Shown here piece by piece: positions 61,028-64,000 of a stretch of DNA of 64,000 bases; position 1 is the first letter of the stretch; every line of letters starts with the position of its first letter. A model generated the notes under the pieces. It did not search any database. It was not told the DNA's origin and worked only from the letters and a program-made list of their open reading frames with translations. The DNA lies in assembly GCA_902712845.1 (NCBI GenBank), contig LR743504.1, positions 1,524,001-1,588,000 on the forward strand, written 5' to 3'. Source of the DNA: Methylobacterium bullatum (lineage in GTDB: Bacteria; Pseudomonadota; Alphaproteobacteria; Rhizobiales; Beijerinckiaceae). The translations under genes were made by a program, and so were the position numbers.

Positions 61028-61851
61028 GCGTTCCGTCTTCCTCCGCTCTGCCCGCCTCCCTCACCCTGGTGGGCGCGGGCAAGATGGGCGGCGCGATGCT
61101 GGCGGGCTGGCTCGCCGGCGGGCTCGATGCCGCCAGGACCTGCGTCGTCGATCCGCAGGCCTCGCCCGAGATGGTGCGGCTCTGCGAGAGCCACGGCATC
61201 GCCCTGAACCCGAGCGACGTGCCGGCGAACGATGCGCTGATCCTCGCGATCAAGCCGCAGGGGTTGGAGGGCGCGGCAGGCCTCCTCGACGGGTTGATCG
61301 CACCCCACACGCTCGTGGTCTCGATCCTGGCGGGCAAGACCATCGCCGATCTGCGCCGCCGCTTGCCCTCCGCCCGCGCCATCGTCCGCGCGATGCCGAA
61401 CCTGCCCGCGAGCATCGGGCGCGGCGTCACCGGAGCGGTGGCCAGCGCCGACGTGGCGCCCGGCCAGCGAGACCAGGCCGATGCGCTGCTGAAGGGTGTC
61501 GGGGCGGTGGAATGGCTCGACGACGAGGCGCTCATCGACGCACTGACGGCTTTGTCCGGTTCGGGGCCGGCCTACGTCTTCCTCCTGGCCGAGGCCATGG
61601 CGGAGGCGGGCGTGGCTGCCGGCCTTACCGCCGACATGGCCGCGCGGCTCGCCCGCGCCACGGTGGCGGGGGCAGGGGCGCTCCTGTCCGCCAGCCCCTA
61701 CGAGGCGGGGCAGTTGCGACGCGACGTCACCTCGCCCGGCGGCACCACGGCGGCGGCTTTGGCCGTGCTCATGCGCGAAGGCGGTGTGCCAGACTTGATG
61801 CGCGAGGCGGTGGCGGCGGCCAAGCTGCGCGCCGGCGAACTCTCCGGCTGA
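61024..61851 (+). CDS. proC: Pyrroline-5-carboxylate reductase
   Basis: The 275-residue enzyme makes proline from pyrroline-5-carboxylate with NAD(P)H. It has the nucleotide-binding motif SLTLVGAGKMGGAMLAGWLA, the VRAMPNLPASIGRGVTGA block and the C-terminal signature TALSGSGPAYVFLLAEAMAE followed by SPGGTTAAAL. The start is GTG at 61024, overlapping the YbjN stop; no ATG fits the family start. The pairing with the YbjN gene is common in Rhizobiales. Confidence 0.97.
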   Translation: MSVPSSSALPASLTLVGAGKMGGAMLAGWLAGGLDAARTCVVDPQASPEMVRLCESHGIALNPSDVPANDALILAIKPQGLEGAAGLLDGLIAPHTLVVSILAGKTIADLRRRLPSARAIVRAMPNLPASIGRGVTGAVASADVAPGQRDQADALLKGVGAVEWLDDEALIDALTALSGSGPAYVFLLAEAMAEAGVAAGLTADMAARLARATVAGAGALLSASPYEAGQLRRDVTSPGGTTAAALAVLMREGGVPDLMREAVAAAKLRAGELSG

Positions 61852-61918
61852 GCGTCCCCCTAACCGATCCGCCTGCGCAACCTACATGGTGGTGAACAGA
61901 CACGAGGATCGAACGACC

Positions 61919-62668
61919 ATGGCAAACACCACAGGTGCGAGGCCCACGGGTGGTAACGAGACCGGCGGGACCGACATCACCGTCTCCGCCCCCCGGCAAT
62001 CCCCGCGCGAGGCCGCCGTCGAGGCCCTGATGCGGCTCGCTGCCGTGCAGCCCTGGAGCGACATCGAGATCGGCGACATCGCCCGCGAGGCCGGCCTGTC
62101 GCTGGCCGAGTTCCGCGAACTGTTCCCCTCCAAGGGGGCCGTGCTGGGCGGCCTGTCGCGGATCATCGACCGCAAGGTGTTGGAGGGCGATTCCTCGGAT
62201 CTGGCCGAGGAGCCCACCCGCGAGCGTCTGTTCGACGTGCTCATGCGCCGGCTCGATGCGATGACCCCCTACAAGGACGCCCTGCGCCGGATTTCCTATG
62301 CGTTGCGCGGCGATCCGCTTTCCCTCGTGGCCCTGAACGGCGTGGCGCTGAACTCCCACCGCTTCATGCTGGCGGCCGCCGGCATCGACACCGAGGGGCC
62401 GCTCGGCCGGATCAAGCTCCAGGGCGTGGTCATCGCCTTCGCCCGCACGGTAGAAGTCTGGCTCGACGACGACGATCCGGCCCTCGCCCGCACCATGGCC
62501 CGGCTCGATAAGGAGATCCGCAACGGCGAGCGCTTCATGGAGCGCGCCGAAGACGCCCGCCGCCTCACCGCGCCGTTCCGCGCCCTGGGCCGCTCGCTCC
62601 TCGACCGCGGCGCCCGCCAGCGTCGGGGCAAGCGGCCCGAGGACGAGGTCGACCAGCAGACGGTGTGA
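61919..62668 (+). CDS. TetR-family transcriptional regulator
   Basis: The 249-residue protein has a helix-turn-helix near residues 30-70 (AAVEALMRLAAVQPWSDIEI, DIAREAGLSLAEFRELFPSK), matching TetR. The rest is helical. The C-terminal part (RISYALRGDPLSLVALNGVA onward) resembles COQ9-like TetR proteins. The last 30 residues are basic, which may add DNA or membrane contact. It follows proC by about 68 bases and may be cotranscribed. The target is unknown. A ribosome-binding site CGAGGA lies upstream of 61919. Confidence 0.87.
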   Translation: MANTTGARPTGGNETGGTDITVSAPRQSPREAAVEALMRLAAVQPWSDIEIGDIAREAGLSLAEFRELFPSKGAVLGGLSRIIDRKVLEGDSSDLAEEPTRERLFDVLMRRLDAMTPYKDALRRISYALRGDPLSLVALNGVALNSHRFMLAAAGIDTEGPLGRIKLQGVVIAFARTVEVWLDDDDPALARTMARLDKEIRNGERFMERAEDARRLTAPFRALGRSLLDRGARQRRGKRPEDEVDQQTV

Positions 62669-62687
62669 CAGAACGCTTTCCCTCCCC

Positions 62688-62754
62688 CCTCTGCGGGGGA
62701 GGGTGGTCGCGGAGCGACCGGGAGAGGGGCCGCAAGCACCCTCTCCCGCAGAGG
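62688..62754. repeat. Imperfect inverted repeat with C/G-rich arms
   Basis: CCTCTGCGGGGGAGGGTG (62688-62705) and CACCCTCTCCCGCAGAGG (62737-62754) pair with one mismatch, and the 31-base interior (GTCGCGGAGCGACC and neighbours) can form a smaller hairpin. The structure resembles rhizobial dispersed palindromes and could also terminate the TetR transcript. Confidence 0.6.
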
Positions 62755-62784
62755 CTACGGCATTCAAACGTCTCGCAGGATGCG

Positions 62785-62880
62785 CGGGTCCCCTCTCCTG
62801 GAAGGAGAGGGAGCCGGTCGCGCCTCATGGCGAACTCGCTTGGATCGAGCGAACGGCCATCGAGCAGATGTGTGAATCTG
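62785..62880. repeat. Dispersed intergenic repeat, family B, copy 2
   Basis: It starts CGGGTCCCCTCTCCTGG and matches 1805-1899 in blocks: GGTCGCGCCTC, GAGCGAACGGCC and GTGAATCTG versus GTGAATCAG, with one length difference. The palindrome CTCTCCTGGAAGGAGAG is at its left end. Confidence 0.7.
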
Positions 62881-62921
62881 GTAGCCCGCAGAGGTGTGAG
62901 GGTGGATTGAGCACAAATGAA

Positions 62922-62949
62922 AAAGGGCCGCCCCATCGGGCGGCCCTTT
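62922..62949 (-). terminator. Rho-independent terminator of the DUF4142 gene
   Basis: AAAGGGCCGCCC and GGGCGGCCCTTT form a perfect 12-bp stem with loop CATC. On the minus strand it is followed by TTTCAT and lies 18 bases after the stop at 62968. Confidence 0.8.
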
Positions 62950-62967
62950 CCATGTCGTACCGGTCGA

Positions 62968-63690
62968 TCAGCCGCCGATGCGGTTGGCCAGGACCGCCGA
63001 GTGGCCATGCTGGTTGGCGATGTAGGGGAGCGCCTGGTTGGCGAATTCGCGGCCCTGGGCGTTGTCGCCGTTGCGCGAGTAGGACTCGTAGAGGCCGAGG
63101 GTGCGGGCGTCGGAACGGGCCTGCTGCTGCACGAAGGTGCGGTCGAAATCGCGGCCGGTGGGGGCGTTCTTCAGGCGGTCGATGCGGGCCTGGCCCTCGG
63201 GGCCGATGGCGACGCGGCGGCCGGGCTCGCCGGGGGTGTTGTCGATGATGCCGACGCCGCCGAGCACGCCGCCGACGATCTTCGAGGCGATGCTGGCCGA
63301 GATCGTCACCGGGGCGAGGACGACGCCCACCGGGTTGTCGAAGCGGGTCTCGAAGGGCTGGCTGTCGGACACGACGGTGCCGCCAGCGGTCAGGGAGGTG
63401 CCCTCTGGCAGCAGCGCCTTGGTGGTGGCCTCACGTTCGACCAGCACGTTCTTGGCGTAGTTGCGGACGTTCGGGTTGCGCGAACGCTCCAGAGCGATGC
63501 GGCTCGACTCGATGCTCACGGCATCCGAGCGCAGGGCGGCGGCGCGGAACGAGGAGGTGTCGCGGGCCTCGGGGGCGTTGGCATCGAACTGGGGGGCGAC
63601 GCGGATGCCGAGGGGCTCCTGGGCGAGAGCCGGGGTCGTGATCGCCGCGACGGTGAGGCCGAGGGCGGCGAGAAGCTTGGTGTTGATCAT
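62968..63690 (-). CDS. DUF4142-family secreted protein
   Basis: The 240-residue product has a signal peptide (MINTKLLAALGLTVAAITTP, cleavage near ALA-QE). The DUF4142 pattern spans most of the rest: helical AALRSDAVSIESSRIALERS, RNPNVRNYAKNVLVEREAT and C-terminal RTFVQQQARSDARTLGLYES. A glycine-rich hydrophobic insert (ISASIASKIVGGVLGGVGII) lies between the two halves and is unusual in the family, as it could dip into a membrane. The function of these periplasmic proteins is not settled. A strong terminator follows. The start at 63690 is chosen over 63708. Confidence 0.82.
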   Translation of the reverse strand: MINTKLLAALGLTVAAITTPALAQEPLGIRVAPQFDANAPEARDTSSFRAAALRSDAVSIESSRIALERSRNPNVRNYAKNVLVEREATTKALLPEGTSLTAGGTVVSDSQPFETRFDNPVGVVLAPVTISASIASKIVGGVLGGVGIIDNTPGEPGRRVAIGPEGQARIDRLKNAPTGRDFDRTFVQQQARSDARTLGLYESYSRNGDNAQGREFANQALPYIANQHGHSAVLANRIGG

Positions 63691-63860
63691 GGCGGAGGTT
63701 GTCCTCACACGCCTTTACGGCGTTTGGTTGAACGAACGTTTCGTCCGGCATGAACGTTTCGTTAACGGGGCGGTTCCTGCGTCGGGGGCATGTCTGTGGT
63801 GCGGTGCGGCATGCTTCACCTATTTGTGACATGGCTATCGTGAGCCCTCCCACCCGATCA

Positions 63861-63971
63861 CCTCGTCCTGAGGCACCGCGAAGCGGCCTAGAAGGAGCGG
63901 GCCAGGGATCGCAGTGGTTTCTGGAAGCCTCCTTCGAGGCCTCCGCTACGCTCCGGCACCTCAGGATGAGG
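63861..63971. repeat. Dispersed palindromic repeat, family A, copy 2 (reverse orientation)
   Basis: CCTCGTCCTGAGGCACCGCG to CACCTCAGGATGAGG, 111 bases, is the reverse-complement partner of 31495-31608. Shared blocks include CCTCCTTCGAGGCC and GTGGTTTCTGG. The end of the window (63972-64000) follows with no further gene. Confidence 0.8.
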
Positions 63972-64000
63972 CGGGTGAGTTGGGCAAATGTTGAGCGGCG

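Larger units (their letters stand above)
62669..62921. other. Repeat-rich intergenic region
   Basis: This stretch after the TetR gene holds no supported gene but two repeats: an inverted pair (62688-62705 and 62737-62754, CCTCTGCGGGGGAGGG and its partner) and a family B copy (62785-62880). Short frames through it have no coding character. Confidence 0.55.

Overview
The window is a GC-rich (about two thirds G+C by eye) chromosomal segment of an alphaproteobacterium. Gene content fits the Hyphomicrobiales, most likely Methylobacterium/Methylorubrum or a close relative: poxvirus-type topoisomerase IB, BA14K and DUF1236 secreted proteins, an Omp25-like barrel, an intracellular PHA depolymerase of the Cys-nucleophile type, many small secreted proteins and dispersed palindromic intergenic repeats. 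The genus is an inference; no 16S or methylotrophy marker lies in the window.

Layout. 1-11.2 kb: a cut-off glycosyltransferase, topoisomerase IB, two signalling genes whose receiver domains lack the phospho-acceptor Asp (a LuxR regulator and a GGDEF cyclase), tRNA-Thr(TGT), a hydrolase, small secreted proteins, a double-PAS hybrid histidine kinase, and a Na+/H+ antiporter. 11.4-15.7 kb: a complete IS1595-family element with 23-bp terminal inverted repeats (21/23 identical) and a 7/8 target duplication. It carries four passenger genes: an unknown protein translationally coupled to the transposase, a PIN-domain nuclease, a small charged protein, and a convergent DNA methyltransferase fused to an Mrr-like nuclease domain. 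15.9-21.7 kb: an HPP/CBS membrane protein, an M48-type peptidase and hypotheticals. 21.8-25.6 kb: a LysR regulator divergent from a dicarboxylate symporter, followed by the ureide-catabolism pair allE-allA. 25.7-33.1 kb: an outer-membrane barrel, HIT and NudC genes, then a MocR regulator divergent from an omega-amino acid:pyruvate aminotransferase, with a tautomerase and D-amino-acid dehydrogenase. 33.1-35.2 kb: thiC under a TPP riboswitch. 35.5-44.9 kb: BA14K protein, DUF2721, DUF442 phosphatase, TerB-like protein, an overlapping amino-acid decarboxylase/acetyltransferase pair, a CorA/ZntB transporter, PPK2 and an enoyl-CoA hydratase. 45.2-64 kb: an OprB porin, a MarR regulator with TTGATATCAA-type palindromes, an aldehyde dehydrogenase, a class II amidotransferase, a single-domain response regulator, rpsU, phaZ, a GST, an OmpR-type two-component system, a pepsin-like protein with two DTG motifs, a class A beta-lactamase, ubiK, a YbjN-proC overlap, a TetR regulator and a DUF4142 protein.

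Most genes are ordinary chromosomal functions in one- to three-gene units. The standout is the IS1595-family cargo element: its coding sequences between 12.4 and 13.8 kb are visibly AT-richer than the host. It combines a possible toxin-like PIN nuclease pair with a modification/restriction-like fusion protein. Intergenic regions hold at least four families of dispersed or palindromic repeats.
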